Source: Gerris lacustris (lineage: Eukaryota > Arthropoda > Insecta > Hemiptera > Gerridae). From it: a stretch of 64,000 nucleotides of DNA. Under the pieces are notes generated by a model. The model saw nothing but the letters and a program-made list of their open reading frames with translations, searched no databases and was not told where the DNA came from. The stretch is taken from assembly GCA_951217055.1 (NCBI GenBank), contig OX578280.1, forward strand, positions 64,303,633 through 64,367,632, written 5' to 3'. A program made the translations under genes and the position numbers. Every line of letters starts with the position of its first letter. Positions within the stretch are counted from its first letter, which is position 1. Below are positions 1 to 11,224 of this stretch, one piece after another.

Positions 1-404
1 TGCAGTATTTATTTTTCTTACACTTGATTCAGATTCTTATTGCAAGATGTTGGAATAGGATGTTAAAATGTTATTGATCTGAGAACTTTGAGCAAAGAAC
101 GACATACTGCGACGTTCTCAGATATTGATTGACATTGACACTAAGCCACCGCTCTCAAAACTGTTTTTATTAGCTCAAATGATTCCTATCAAAATTTGGA
201 CTTAAATCAATAATTTATCTTTGACAATTCTCTCAAAAGTTTTGTCAGAATATTAAATAGTCTCGTCATTTTTGCACTTTCGATAAAATAGAAATATTTT
301 TAGTTATCTTAATTTTTCGTTATCTAAAAGATATTAAATATCTCCAACTCCAACTCTTTAACTACGATCAAATAATAACACACTACCTTATATTTCCCTT
401 TTAA
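1..404. other. AT-rich sequence, nothing identified
   Basis: I see no open frame, RNA gene or clear repeat boundary here. The stretch ends where the conserved left end of repeat family E begins. Confidence 0.5.
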
Positions 405-1850
405 ATAGTCTGCCAATCAGTGTGGCACATAGTTTCCTCGCGTCCTATTTCGTATACTTTAAGGATTTTATACAACCTATTATTGTCAATCTGCTTTTTA
501 AATCTTTAAAAATGATTTGGATTTTTTTACATGAAAAAAAGTATGAATTTAACTAAATTTAAAGAGCGCAGATGGTTGAAATTAATTTTTGTTTATCTTC
601 AGGCTATTTTCGACAAATTACATAAAAATCAGATGAGTACTTTTGAAGATATAGATGTAAATAAATGTATGTTTGTGCGCATGAGGAAGAGAAACCAAAG
701 AGTTCAGAAGGGTGATAGGAGAGACCGGGGCCGGTCGAAACATTTTTTACAAAATCGCTTCCTGCAAAAACATTTTAACCCCAATGTATTTGACAGTGGG
801 CCTTAATTGAACTTTAGCTTTATCAGACTAGAAATGGATGAGGTTATAGTAAGATTATCTGCATTACAAAAATATTTATAGGCATTTTAAAAATTCAAGA
901 AAATTGTTTCAACCGACCCCATACCAGGGCGAAGGGGCGGTTGTAACAGTTATTGGGGTTAGTTGTAACACTAACAGATTAAAGAGAATTATGTTAGAAA
1001 TACTTATTTATCGAGTCAAAATCACAGAACATGAAGCAAAATGATTGAATAATTGGTCATACGCAGAATAATAGGTGTTTAAGATAAATGAAACAACAAT
1101 AAATATTCTAAATGAAATTTGTATCATATATTTTGTAGTTCAAGGTTAATTAACATTAAAACTATTTATTAAGTGTATTTGAAAATTTCATACTTTATAG
1201 CCAGCTAGTAACTTAATTGTAAACATTGTTACAACCGTACCCAGAACATATTTTAAAAAAGTTGTCGTCATAACCTCCGAAATAAACAATTTAGATAAAA
1301 AAGAATTACACCTGTTGAACTTCCATAACCAAAGTTCTTACGTTAAAAACTATCAAACCACAACTATTTTAGTTTTGGATAAAAAAACAAAAGATTAGCC
1401 ACAAAAATACTTACTTTTGGACGCGAAAACACAATACTCCCTCTCAGAAACTTATGATAAACTCAAAACGACACCAAACACTAAAGTTCAGATTCCTCCA
1501 CGGAAGCCGCGTCCCTTTCCCTTGGTTGTTCTCAAATATCGCTAATTTTTCCACCCATTAATTGGGTTGTTTCAACCGTACCCTGTTTCAACCGACCCCG
1601 GTCTCCCCTACTTATATATGGAACCAACAATGGGATAATTATGACCGTACATCATAATTTCATTAAAATCAGATAAGTAAGTTTTAAGTTATGTTGGTTT
1701 ATATAGTCAGTAACTGACACAAAACCAAAAATGATCCCTGATGTCTCAAACATCTTGGAATATTTGAAATCAGAGTCATAAAAAAAAGTTTCGTTCTTCA
1801 AAACGGTCATATAGTTTCTTTTACCTTCGATATGCTCGGAAGTAAAAATT
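405..1850 (+). mobile_element. Family E dispersed repeat, copy E1, split by an inserted element
   Basis: The copy opens with the family's conserved left end (GTCTGCCAATCAGTGTGGCA). The same block recurs near 19588 and 36308 on the plus strand and near 31525, 43400 and 55245 on the minus strand. A middle block (AGCGCAGATGGTTGAAATTA) recurs at 31575 and 56870, and a 3' block with a CCTTCGATATGCTC-type hairpin ends near 1850. The element at 718-1608 interrupts it, and without that insert the copy is about 550 bp, like the other full copies. No protein is encoded, and the 91-residue open frame at 531-806 runs into the insert and is probably chance. The class is uncertain. The 3' hairpin and microsatellite suggest a non-autonomous rolling-circle type, but this is inference. 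Confidence 0.6.
718..1608. mobile_element. Non-autonomous DNA transposon, 891 bp, TA target duplication
   Basis: Terminal inverted repeats are visible. The left end reads GGAGAGACCGGGGCCGGTCG, and the right end is its near complement, finishing CCGACCCCGGTCTCCCC. TA flanks both sides (716-717 and 1609-1610). The flanks join to give the uninterrupted family E sequence seen near 31740 and 57030, so the insertion is real. A TA duplication suits Tc1/mariner-like elements. Motifs such as AACCGACCCC and AACCGTACCC recur near both ends. I see no transposase frame, so this is a MITE or an internally deleted derivative. Confidence 0.75.
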
Positions 1851-2320
1851 GCTTAAGCTGATGGATAGACTAATTCGTCTGGAGCATTCTTTTTTCTTTT
1901 GTCTCTTTTTTTGTTTCAAACATGTATTTTAATCAAAATCTAAATGTCGATTAATCATAAAATTTAATATAATTTTAATTAAATGTGTAAAAACCGTATG
2001 AAGTCCTTAAAATTCTAAATATTTTAACTAGAATTCTTAAATTGAGTTTTTTCTAAAATGCTTGTTAAAATGTGTAATAAGAGGTTCAAAGAGAACTGTG
2101 AGGAAATTCCATGGAAACGTATAATCCCCTTAAAAACATACTACATGCCTCGTCTTCTTCTAATCCTAAGAATTCTGTTCCTTCACCTACAACGACTTAC
2201 TGTTATTTGATTTCCTCTCGTTGAATATTTTTAATTGCTTTAAATATACAAATAATAAAAGTGATTGTTTTTTGGTGATTTATATCTTTAATTAGGCTTT
2301 TAGCCTTGTAATTATCATCA

Positions 2321-2523
2321 GTTGCAACTATTGTGACACATAATTGCTACCATTGCAGTTATTAATAAATTCGACTATTGCTGATAATATGGCACTAAAT
2401 TGCTACTATTGCGATTAATATGACACTAAATTGCGCCTTTTTGCAGTTAATATGACACTAAATTGCACCTATTGCAGTTAATATGACACTAAATTGTGAC
2501 TATTGCAGTTAATATGACACTAA
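2321..2523. repeat. 31-bp minisatellite, about six copies
   Basis: The unit contains TTAATATGACACTAAATTG. Copies are about 31-32 bp and diverge toward the left. The SINE at 2524-2820 interrupts the array, and a further degenerate copy (TTAGTATGACTCTAAAT) appears just beyond it near 2825. Confidence 0.75.
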
Positions 2524-2820
2524 TGGTAATGGTAATGGTTAGTAGGCGAGGACGAGCCACTTGTTCGAAGCTAGCAATCAGGCTACAATGGGTCCATTTT
2601 ACTAATCTCGTGGTGAAGTTCCAGCCACTTCCAACATCATACCCGTACAGTACATGGTACCGCAGAAGCAGGCATGGTGTGGTAATTAGTTAATTAGTGA
2701 GACATTTAAATCAGAGCATCACGGCACGGTATCGAACCCACGACCTTGATTCGCCTCGACTCATTGATAGCTGGGCAAACACCTAAAGTACCACGGCCAC
2801 GCTGGACCAGCGTCGCTTGT
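2524..2820 (-). mobile_element. tRNA-derived SINE family A, copy A1
   Basis: Read on the minus strand, the right end is a tRNA-like head with an A-box-like TGGCCGTGGTAC near 2800 and a B-box-like GGTTCGATACC near 2735. The body (GCTCTGATTTAAATG, TCTGCGGTACC) is shared with the copies at 4343 and 21735. The 3' tail is a short ACCATT repeat at 2524-2540. Such SINEs are copied by RNA polymerase III and retroposed by a LINE; this copy is decayed and sits inside a minisatellite. The outer limit is good to about 5-10 bp. Confidence 0.7.
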
Positions 2821-2829
2821 TCCCTTAGT

Positions 2830-3165
2830 ATGACTCTAAATGTTGACTAATTCAATTATTATGAAACTGAAATTATTGTATTACTAGCTTTACACAATTA
2901 ATTTCATGAAGAAACATTGAATCATCCATATGTTTTTTGGGCATTGAATCCACATATCGACATTTCAGTGTTTTTCCATGAAGTGGAGAAAATCAGTATA
3001 CATTTGTCTAATTGATTATACATTTTTTTTGTCTAATTATATAATAGTAGATGGATCTTAAGATGTCAAATTATAAAACATTGATCCATTTTGATTACCA
3101 TTTGGTCCGCTAGGAAATTTTATACACAATTTCGAAAGAATATAGAGTGCACGTCTATCGGCGAA
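2830..3165. other. AT-rich sequence, nothing identified
   Basis: No coding frame, hairpin or recognisable repeat was seen in this stretch. Confidence 0.4.
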
Positions 3166-3169
3166 ATAG

Positions 3170-3296
3170 AGTACTACAATGAATAAAGAATAACTACAAT
3201 ATGAATAACTACTTCCTAGTATTACAATGAATAAAGAATAACTACAATATGAATAACTACTTTAATTGCTTAATGAATATGAATAACTACTTCCTG
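3170..3296. repeat. About 62-bp tandem duplication
   Basis: The block containing ACAATGAATAAAGAATAACT and ATGAATAACTACTTCCT occurs twice in tandem, followed by a shortened third copy. Confidence 0.7.
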
Positions 3297-3299
3297 GCA

Positions 3300-4329
3300 C
3301 GATATTTAAAAATGTCGCATTTTTAATGTTGTTCTTTGTGTGACGGAAATTTCTTCAGTACTCCAGAGCTAAACTTACCAATGTTAAGGAAGGATTCCTT
3401 AAAAGCCATAATTTGCTCTTTGGTCCCGCATTTACGATTAGTATTCACTCAGCATAGCAATTTTAAATGGGGAGCTACCGGTCTACCCGGTTACAGAATG
3501 CCAAATATGAGTTTTATGAAGCTGTTTATGAGCGTCATCCAATACATGTAGAGTTGTTAAGCCCATTGGCTGTATCTTCAACTGGCTGATGTGCCTAAAA
3601 AAAATTTTTCTCCAAATAAGTAAGTTAGAGTTACATATCTACATATAAAATCTTAAATGCCCCTAGCATGCTCAAAATCAAATCTCTTAAACTTCTTGAA
3701 CTACATTCATTTTGAAACTTCACCCAAACCTAAGTTTACCCTTAAGCAGATTACTGATAAGAAGTGATTATTCTATCTGGTTATCTGCGTCTAAATAGTA
3801 ATTATTTAAAGCCATTATCAAGTATCACTTAATATTAAGAACTACTTGAGCTGAAGCTACGTCATAGTGTTGTCTCAACGTTAAAGCTTTTACTCTAAAG
3901 TGCTACAACACTTTATTTTCAAGTGTCTATCAGGATGAAGCATAATATCCCCTGTGCACTCCCTTAAATACATGAGATTATCACTTAAGTTTAAAATGCT
4001 GCATCAGGTCCTTGGATGTTTTACCTTGATTATAAATAAATGCTGGATAAATTTCATGAAGGAGATTGATTAGTTTAATGCTTTATTTTACTGGAGCTTT
4101 TAACAGTCTTTGAAGGTAACTAAACAGTTATAATTAAATTGTTAATAAAGGATATGTTAATAAAGGTTCGAGGGGTTAATATGGTTAGAGACAAACACCT
4201 TGGGTATGCTTAATATTTCTACCTGTACACTCGTGCTTCGTGATACTCTTTAAGTTTTGTCCTTCCACCTCCATATTTATTTGTTAATTTTACATAAACT
4301 GGGTGGAAAAGAATATTAGTCAAAGGAAT
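3300..4329. other. Unique AT-rich stretch, nothing identified
   Basis: The 71-residue open frame at 3336-3551 has no recognisable motif and ordinary AT-rich codons; I treat it as chance. No RNA gene or repeat boundary was recognised. Confidence 0.4.
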
Positions 4330-4826
4330 ATAAACTCTTCTAGTAGTAGTAGTAGTTACCTAGTACTTCCTACTAGACGGGTAGGACGAACGCACTTGTT
4401 CGAACCTCGCAATCAGGCCTACAGTGGACCCATTTTACTTCCCCGTGGTGGAGAGTTCCAGCTACTTCATACATCATACATTTGTACATTGTACCGCCGA
4501 AGCGAGTATGATGTGGTCATTAGTAAGCTATATGAGCGTGCTTCAAAGTGAGGGGGAAGAGGACCCCTCAGGGGGTCCCCTGACCCTACTCCGACCTCTA
4601 ACCATAGATACAGATCACATCTCATGGCACGGATCGAACCCACTAGACAGCGTGGGGGAAGAGAACCCCTCAGGGGGTGTCCCTCGCCCTGCTCCGTCCG
4701 CGATTCATAGATGCATTCAGTGTATCATGGCCCGGGATCGAACCCAACCTCGAGTTGCCTCGACTCAGTGATAGCTGCGCGGTGTCTTTACCACCTCGGC
4801 CACCCTGGCTCCCATAAACTCTTCTA
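4330..4826 (-). mobile_element. tRNA-derived SINE family A, copy A2, with 13-bp target duplication
   Basis: The SINE body is 4343-4813, flanked by a perfect 13-bp direct repeat (ATAAACTCTTCTA at 4330-4342 and 4814-4826), the mark of LINE-mediated retroposition. On the minus strand the head has an A-box TGGCCGAGGTGG near 4795 and a B-box GGTTCGATCCC near 4742, with a long spacer like that of type II (Leu/Ser) tRNAs. The 3' end is a CTA-repeat tail at 4343-4356. The body holds a tandem duplication of about 98 bp (near 4551-4645 and 4649-4745), each unit carrying its own GGTTCGAT motif and a CCCCTGAGGGG-type palindrome. The open frames across it are chance. Confidence 0.85.
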
Positions 4827-4859
4827 TTGTTGCTCTTCTGTTTGTATACAGAAGTAATT

Positions 4860-5010
4860 ATATCCCTTAGTCTAATTATCTATTGAGACAAAGGGATATT
4901 TTGTCAGAAGTACATTGGGACAAAGGAACATCCCACTTCTTTACATAAAAGTTATCATTGCCCTTTGTCTTATAATAGTCAATTAGAATAGGGATGTTAT
5001 CACTTCTCTA
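4860..5010. repeat. Weak relative of the hAT-type MITE family
   Basis: GGGACAAAGGAACATCCCAC resembles the GGGACAAAGGAATATCACAC core of the MITEs at 24192 and 40520. The terminal inverted repeats are not recognisable, so this is at most an old or rearranged copy. Confidence 0.3.
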
Positions 5011-5084
5011 ATTAATATTATCACTAGGGCTAATTATAACCTACCATCTAATGTTCAAAGAAAATTAATAACTTGAAGAGATCA

Positions 5085-5364
5085 AACAAAACTGGTTGAT
5101 ATACTTAAGTAGAATAGAATTTGAAAAAAAAGTTGAATTGTACGGGTCACATTGTCAGGACGAAAGATAAATGATGGACCAATAAAATAATTAAATGGTA
5201 TCCCAAAGATTATGTGAGAAAGAGAGGAAGACCTTGTTTACAATAGGATAAGGAAATGAGGAAATCATGTGGAGAATCCATTTGGAAGAGAGTGGCTGAG
5301 GGTAGGATAAAATGGCATAGAATGAGGGAAATATTCCCTGATGTATGGCTCAACAAAAACTAAA
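5085..5364 (+). pseudogene. LINE reverse transcriptase C-terminal relic
   Basis: One frame reads GHIVRTKDK-stop-WTNKIIKWYP and then RKRGRPCLQ-stop-DKEMRK, ending in a stop at 5362-5364. The pattern G-H-[IV]-x-R, D-x-[RK]-W-T, W-x-P, RGRP and a W a few residues later is typical of the extreme C terminus of many invertebrate non-LTR retrotransposon ORF2 proteins, after the reverse transcriptase domain. Two in-frame stops sit where Arg (TGA for CGA) and Trp (TAG for TGG) are expected, which fits C-to-T decay. No 5' part is recognisable upstream, so this is a 5'-truncated copy. Confidence 0.65.
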
Positions 5365-5849
<485 letters not shown>

Positions 5850-6359
5850 TTTGAAATCTTTTTAAAACTTCTAACAAATATTTTACTTATTCAATACTAT
5901 GGTAAAGCTAAAAAGCGGTGAAGTTAATATTTTGAAACTTCTATTTTGAATTTCCACGAGTTCTATTTTTAAATTTATAAAGTTAAATAAAGCAGAGTAT
6001 GTTACAAGTTGTCAAGTTCAAAAGTTTTCATGCAGTGAAAATGTTTTTTACTTATTCATATCACAAAAAACTTTTCCTATTTCATTTTTAAAAAAAAATC
6101 TATCCTAGTTTTGCATAGGGGTGTTAAAAAAAGAACTTATTTAAGTTTAAATATGTATGACAATATTTGTTGTTTTATTGTCTGGTGACACCTTGGACCT
6201 TAAGGCCCCCCCCCCCCCCATTGTTGTTTTGATGATTCATTTCTTTTCATGAAATGTATTAATTCTTAAAACTCGTAGAATTATAACCTTTATCATCTTT
6301 CTGTTGCTGATATGTAATGGTGTTTCTAAAATGCAATAATGTGGTTAGCATAGTTTTTA

Positions 6360-7065
6360 ACAGTGCACTAGAGGAAGGAATTTAATTTTGGAGTGTGGGG
6401 CAAATAGTATTTTATCTAGCAGTAGAGTAATAGTATTGTATGTAGGATCGTTTTTAACAGTGAATAAGTTAGTTCAGTGAAGATGTTAGTTCCTATGGAG
6501 CGCAGTATCGGTTGTAGAATCAAAATATTGTGAATTGTACTGTTTTTATCAACGTATAAGATGAAGGAGTTTCATTTTACAGCGTGGGGGTTAGTAGTTA
6601 AGGCAAAATATTTTGAGTAGTACTGTTTGCAATGCCGTAATGGAGAGAGAGGTTTCATTTTACAGCGTGGGGGTTAGTAGTTGAGGCAAAATATTGTGAG
6701 TAGTACTGTTTGTAACGCCAAGTTGGAGAGGGAGGTTTCATTTGTCAATGCGGGGGGTTAGTAGTTCAGGCAAAATATTGTGATTTTTACTGTTTATAAC
6801 GCCGTAATGGAGAGGGAGGTTCCATTTTACAGCGTGGGTTAATGGTATTTTTCAAGTAGAAACAACTAGGGTATATGCTATTAAAAACAGTACTACTCAC
6901 ATTATTTTTATTACTAATTCCCCCGCTTTATATTATAGTACGCTGTTGCAAGCGATACTACCCACAATAGTTTCACACTACCACTAACCCTTCGCTCTCA
7001 AATTTTTAGAGCGTAGATTAGTAGTATTATATTTTTTGTAACAGTGTATCAGAGGTAAAAGTGTT
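6360..7065. repeat. Array of a ~110-bp module, direct then inverted
   Basis: The module contains AAAATATTGTGAGTAGTACT, GGAGAGGGAGGTTTCATTTT and GCGTGGGGGTTAGTAGT. About four plus-oriented copies run from 6360 to 6850. Inverted copies follow from 6880 (ACAGTACTACTCAC, then CTACCACTAACCCTTCGCTC). The same module fills 9555-10285, so the two arrays bracket the LINE at 7140-9545. No coding content was seen and I do not recognise the family. Confidence 0.7.
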
Positions 7066-7139
7066 TTTTTTATGTGCCTTATTCAGCTGCAAAGCAACCA
7101 CTAAATAAGCGGTCAAAAGAAGTTATAACCAGGTCAGAA

Positions 7140-9545
7140 CACTGTAATTAGGAAATGAGAGGAAGAATGGATCTTAATTTGGTCAATTCGGATTGGGAGA
7201 TATTATTGAATTGAGGACAAATTAAATTAATGCTACACAGCGGACGACGGGACATAATGTCCGAAATCTCCTTAGTATAAGCAAATCTACTAGCCCGACG
7301 TCCCGCAAGTAGAACAACAACTTGATTAGTAAGCTCACCACAAAGCGACTTAGAGAGCTAGAGGATCTCGTAGGCTGTCCTCCTCGGACGTAAAGGTGAA
7401 AGCTCCAGTCGCTCAGATAAATACTCATATGGGTAATATATCCTATTGTAATAGAATGTGAGATAGCAGACTCGTACGGAAAGCCGCTGGACTCTCTCAA
7501 TTGGATTCGAACGGATCAAAGTAAGATTGTTCCAGACCGGCACAGCATATTCCAGGAGAGGTCTGACGAGGTAAATATATAGACTATGGAAACATTTTAG
7601 AGAAAAATGATAACTGATTTTCCGGATAAGACCTAAAGCCGGGTTTACACGGGTAGAGTTAACAGGAGAGTAGATTAGCCAGTTGAGTGTACTTTACTTC
7701 CTACTCTACCAAACTTGATTTTGGTGCGTTTACACATAAGCTAGTAGTAAGTACAGTAAAAAATCAGAAATTATTGCACAACAATGTATAAACTGAAACT
7801 AAACTCTACTTGCTACTTTGTATTGAAAACGTTTACACTAGTAGAGTGGCGAAGCTAGTAGAGTGGGAGCTGTGGTGGGGGAAGTAGAGTAGAGTCCACT
7901 TTACTGCATGCGGTATAGTACTCTTCTCTACCAGCTACTAGCTACTCTACTCTACGGAGCGTTTTTTCGGGTTTCTACGGGTAGAGTTACTCTACTCGAT
8001 ACTCTACTCTCCTGTTTACTCTACCCGTGTAAACCCGGCTTAAGCGCTTAAAAGCTTTAGCCACGATAGAGTCAGTCGATATACAGATTGAATTTGAGTC
8101 TAGGGTCAATAATAAAACCAAGGCCACAAACTGAATCAGTACGGGTGAGCAAAGTACCATCCATGTAGTAATAGAAAATTAGAGGGTCTGCGACCACGGG
8201 GGAACGAAATATGACATGTTTTGCTAGTGTCAATTTGCAATTTGTTAATTTTGCACCACAAGGATATAGCATCGATTTGAATTTGAAGAAAATTACTAGA
8301 GGAAAGAGAATCACTATTAGAAAATATTGTTAGACCATCAGCAAACAGAAGGAAAGGATATTTTATAGATTGAGAAAGATCATTGATAAAATTAAGATAT
8401 AATAAAGGCCCAAGATTTGATCCTTGGTGCACTCCCGAGGAAGCGTGATAAGGATTTGAAAGATGATTGCAAATTTTAACTTGGCAAGTTCTATTGGAGA
8501 GTGGAGATGTAACTAGAAAGAGACAAGAGAAGGTGTTAATGAAAGGGATTTAAGTTTATCAATGAGAACTGAGTGGTCTACAAGGTCAAAACCTTGCTGA
8601 AATAGAAGAAAACGGCATCTACCTGCGAACCACGGGATATGAGTGGACCTAAATACGAAAGAAAAGAAACTAAGTTACTAGTAGTAGATTTTTTTAGGAA
8701 CAAATCCATGTTGCCGGTTGGTAAGAAGAGGCTAAATAAATGGGGATAAGTAGAAATGCAGAGTACGCTGAAAATCTTTTGAAAAAATCATTACAAACAG
8801 AAATAGGTCCGAAATTTAGAACATTATAATACCGGAATGATAAGAGCCTGGTTCCAGAGTAAAGGAAAAGTAGAGGTTTGAAGACAAGCATTAAAAACTG
8901 AAGCCAAAACAGGAGCAAATAAGGGATCATATTTCTTTATAAAAAAACTAGGTATCTTATCAGTTACCTGAGAAATAAAAAGATTTTTAATGTAGATATA
9001 ACATCAATGACAACAGCGGAGGTGATATGTGGAATTTGGAAAAAAGGAGGGGTTTGGTTGGGATGGGGATTAGCTTGATCTGAGGGTCCAGTGTCTGAAC
9101 TGAGATAGACGGTATATGAGGTTGGTGGGGTCGGAAACACGGAAGCAAACTGTTTAGCAAACTTCATTGACGTAACAGCTGGGTCAGACGTGAGTCCATT
9201 GATGGTTGAGAGGCTGTAGGAAGAACTCGGAGCAGTTCCTTGTATCTTCTTAATTTCCTTTCAAATCTGTTTGGACCGTAGTGATTGGTCAATTTCATGT
9301 CTATGACGACGGATATCCAATTTGTATGAAGTTTTGTAAGATCGCTGATAGATTCTTTGAAGGTTCAAATAAATTTGTTTCTTCGTCTTGATGAACTTAC
9401 GATGGTAGCAGATCTTTTTCTTTTTACAGTATTTTAGCTCAGCTGAGAACCAGCAAAGGTATTTGCTATGATTTACAGGAATACGATAGTAAATGTCGTC
9501 GGGAACAGTATCGGTTAAGATACCAACTTTCCTATCAATATTAGG
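7140..9545 (-). pseudogene. Jockey-like non-LTR retrotransposon ORF2 relic, split by a MITE
   Basis: On the minus strand this follows the domain order of a Jockey/BS-type ORF2. Near 9500-9300 is a linker rich in Lys/Tyr with the pattern WFSAELKYCKKKK. Near 9165-8970 is a spacer, and near 8930-8700 remnants of the reverse transcriptase fingers. The palm follows near 8432-8300 (GSNLGPLLYLNFINDL, then a catalytic box reading FADG instead of FADD). The thumb and C terminus lie near 8130-7140 (LVRPLLEY, PVWNNL, ERVQRLSVR). Frameshifts and stops break it into pieces and the second Asp of the FADD box is lost, so it is dead. The MITE at 7637-8040 lies within it; the frame runs straight across once that insert is disregarded. 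The endonuclease end was not recognised. Confidence 0.75.
7637..8040. mobile_element. PIF/Harbinger-type MITE, 404 bp, TAA target duplication
   Basis: The ends are AGCCGGGTTTACACGGGTAG and its complement CTACCCGTGTAAACCCGGCT, followed inward by CAGGAGAGTAGA on both sides. TAA flanks the element at 7634-7636 and 8041-8043. A three-base TWA duplication is the hallmark of PIF/Harbinger elements. The interior is rich in CTACTCTAC motifs and encodes nothing. It was inserted in the Jockey-like ORF after that copy had arrived. Confidence 0.85.
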
Positions 9546-9554
9546 TTCGCCGTT

Positions 9555-10285
9555 ACAGTTACTTTAGAGCGTAGTTTTAGTTGTAGAGTCAAAATATTTA
9601 TATTTAGAAGTACTATCTGTAACAACGTACTAAATGTATGGAGGGGGGGGGAATTTTACAGAGTGTCTTTAGTAGTAGTGGATCAAAATATTGGAAATAT
9701 TGGAAGTAGTACTATTTGTAAAGGTACTAGAGAGAGAGGTTTCATTTTAGAGCGTGGGTTTGTGGTATTTTATCAAATAGTAGCCTTGAGTTGTACGCTA
9801 TTACAAGCGGTACTACCCACAATATTTTGACTCTTCTACTAACCCTACCCTCTCAAGGAACCACGACCTCTGATACAATTTTAGAATCGATACTACTACC
9901 CACAATATTTTGACTCTTCTACTTGATAAAATACTACTAACCCACGCTCTAAAATAAAACCTTTCCCTCTAGTACGCTGTTACAAACAGTACTACTCACA
10001 ATATTTTGACAACTACTACCATTCCCACGCTCTAAAATGAAATCACCTCCTCTTATGCTCTTTTACCAACGATACCCACAATATTTTTAATCTACTACTA
10101 ACCTGTCTTAGTAGTAATGTAAAGTGTTTCCTTTTTGAAGTGTGGGTTAGCAGTATTTTATTAAGTAGTAGTCAATGTATTGTGGGTTAGTATCGTTTGT
10201 AACAGTGTATCAGAGGTCGTGGTTCTTTGAGTGCGTAGGGTTAGTAGCAGAGTAAAAATATCATGGGTAAGTATCTTATGTAACT
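9555..10285. repeat. Second array of the ~110-bp module, mixed orientation
   Basis: The module seen at 6360-7065 recurs here: plus copies at 9555-9780, minus copies at 9800-10100 (AGTACTACTCACAATATTTT, CTACTAACCC) and plus copies at 10110-10285. The alternation of orientations makes the region strongly self-complementary. Confidence 0.7.
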
Positions 10286-10456
10286 GATTAATTGAGAGTT
10301 AGGGTAAAGTAATTAGTATTAGAATGAAAAAATTAGTATTAGAATGAAAATTATAGAGGCTTTAGCTTTTTGTAGCTGAACTTTAAGGAATATGTGTGTG
10401 GTTTAATTTTATAGTAGATCAGTGTATGGGTTTTCTTATCAAACTAAGATATTTCT

Positions 10457-10459
<3 letters not shown>

Positions 10460-10490
<31 letters not shown>
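10460..10490. repeat. Poly-T tract, 31 bp
   Basis: An uninterrupted T run. Similar pure A/T runs of 26-30 bp lie at 20679-20708, 21425-21450, 62201-62228 and 63023-63051. No retroposed body could be assigned to any of them. Confidence 0.9.
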
Positions 10491-10494
<4 letters not shown>

Positions 10495-10679
10495 AGACAG
10501 TAGCGAAAAATCTAATCTTAAATGTATTTATAAAAAGCATTACTTAAAAGTTGAAAAAATGTGAGAAGGGATCAAAATTCAGTTAGGTTAAGCGCGGTTA
10601 AAAATATACTTTCCTTAAGATTACAAATAACAAAATAAGTTAAGACCACAACAAAACAAAAAAAAGAGTTTTAACTGAA

Positions 10680-10925
10680 TTGGATAATGAGGGTGGTAGA
10701 AGTCTTGAAGACGGGGGAAGTGGAGGGGGGAGGCTTGGTGTAGGGAAGAGTCGAGGTGGGCGCGTGCGCCTCGGCGCAGGACCTGTTGATGTGGTATGGG
10801 CCCGTAGCTTGTTCAGTGTTATCTAGGTCCTCCGGTGTAGGGGGGATATGGAACCAGAGAGACGCAAAGGTCTACTTGGACCAGCCGCATGCTGGGCCAC
10901 TCATAAAGGTCTTCAGACTTGGGCA
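10680..10925. other. GC-rich patch of unknown origin
   Basis: This block is clearly richer in G+C than its surroundings and includes a small hairpin (GCGCCTCGGCGC near 10767). Translations give proline-rich minus-strand frames with stops and no recognised domain. It could be a fragment of an old gene or of a mobile element. Confidence 0.4.
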
Positions 10926-10929
10926 AGAT

Positions 10930-11220
10930 TAGCCGCTTCGCATCATTCGGTTAGATAATAAATATATTATAATACATGTTGTCAGCAACATATTTATTTC
11001 TTAATATGTAATATGAAGGGTGGGAAAGGGGGGGGGGGGGGTTGATACATTGCCCTCTTCCGAGAAAATGTAAAAAACAAACTTGCCCTCAGGAAAAAGA
11101 ACTTTAGACATGGGGAAGATTTAATCCTTGACACAAATCAGTTAGACAGTAATCCTATATTTCATATACATGTTGTCACCTCACCAACATTTTTATTACA
11201 TGAAATCTTGTTATAATATA
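10930..11220. repeat. Diverged tandem duplication of about 190 bp
   Basis: GGGCAAGATTAGCC...GGTTAGATAAT...TACATGTTGTCA near 10920-10985 is repeated in diverged form near 11110-11175 (GGGGAAGATTTAAT, AGTTAGACAGTAAT, TACATGTTGTCA). A G14 run lies between the copies. Confidence 0.5.
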
Positions 11221-11224
11221 ACAA

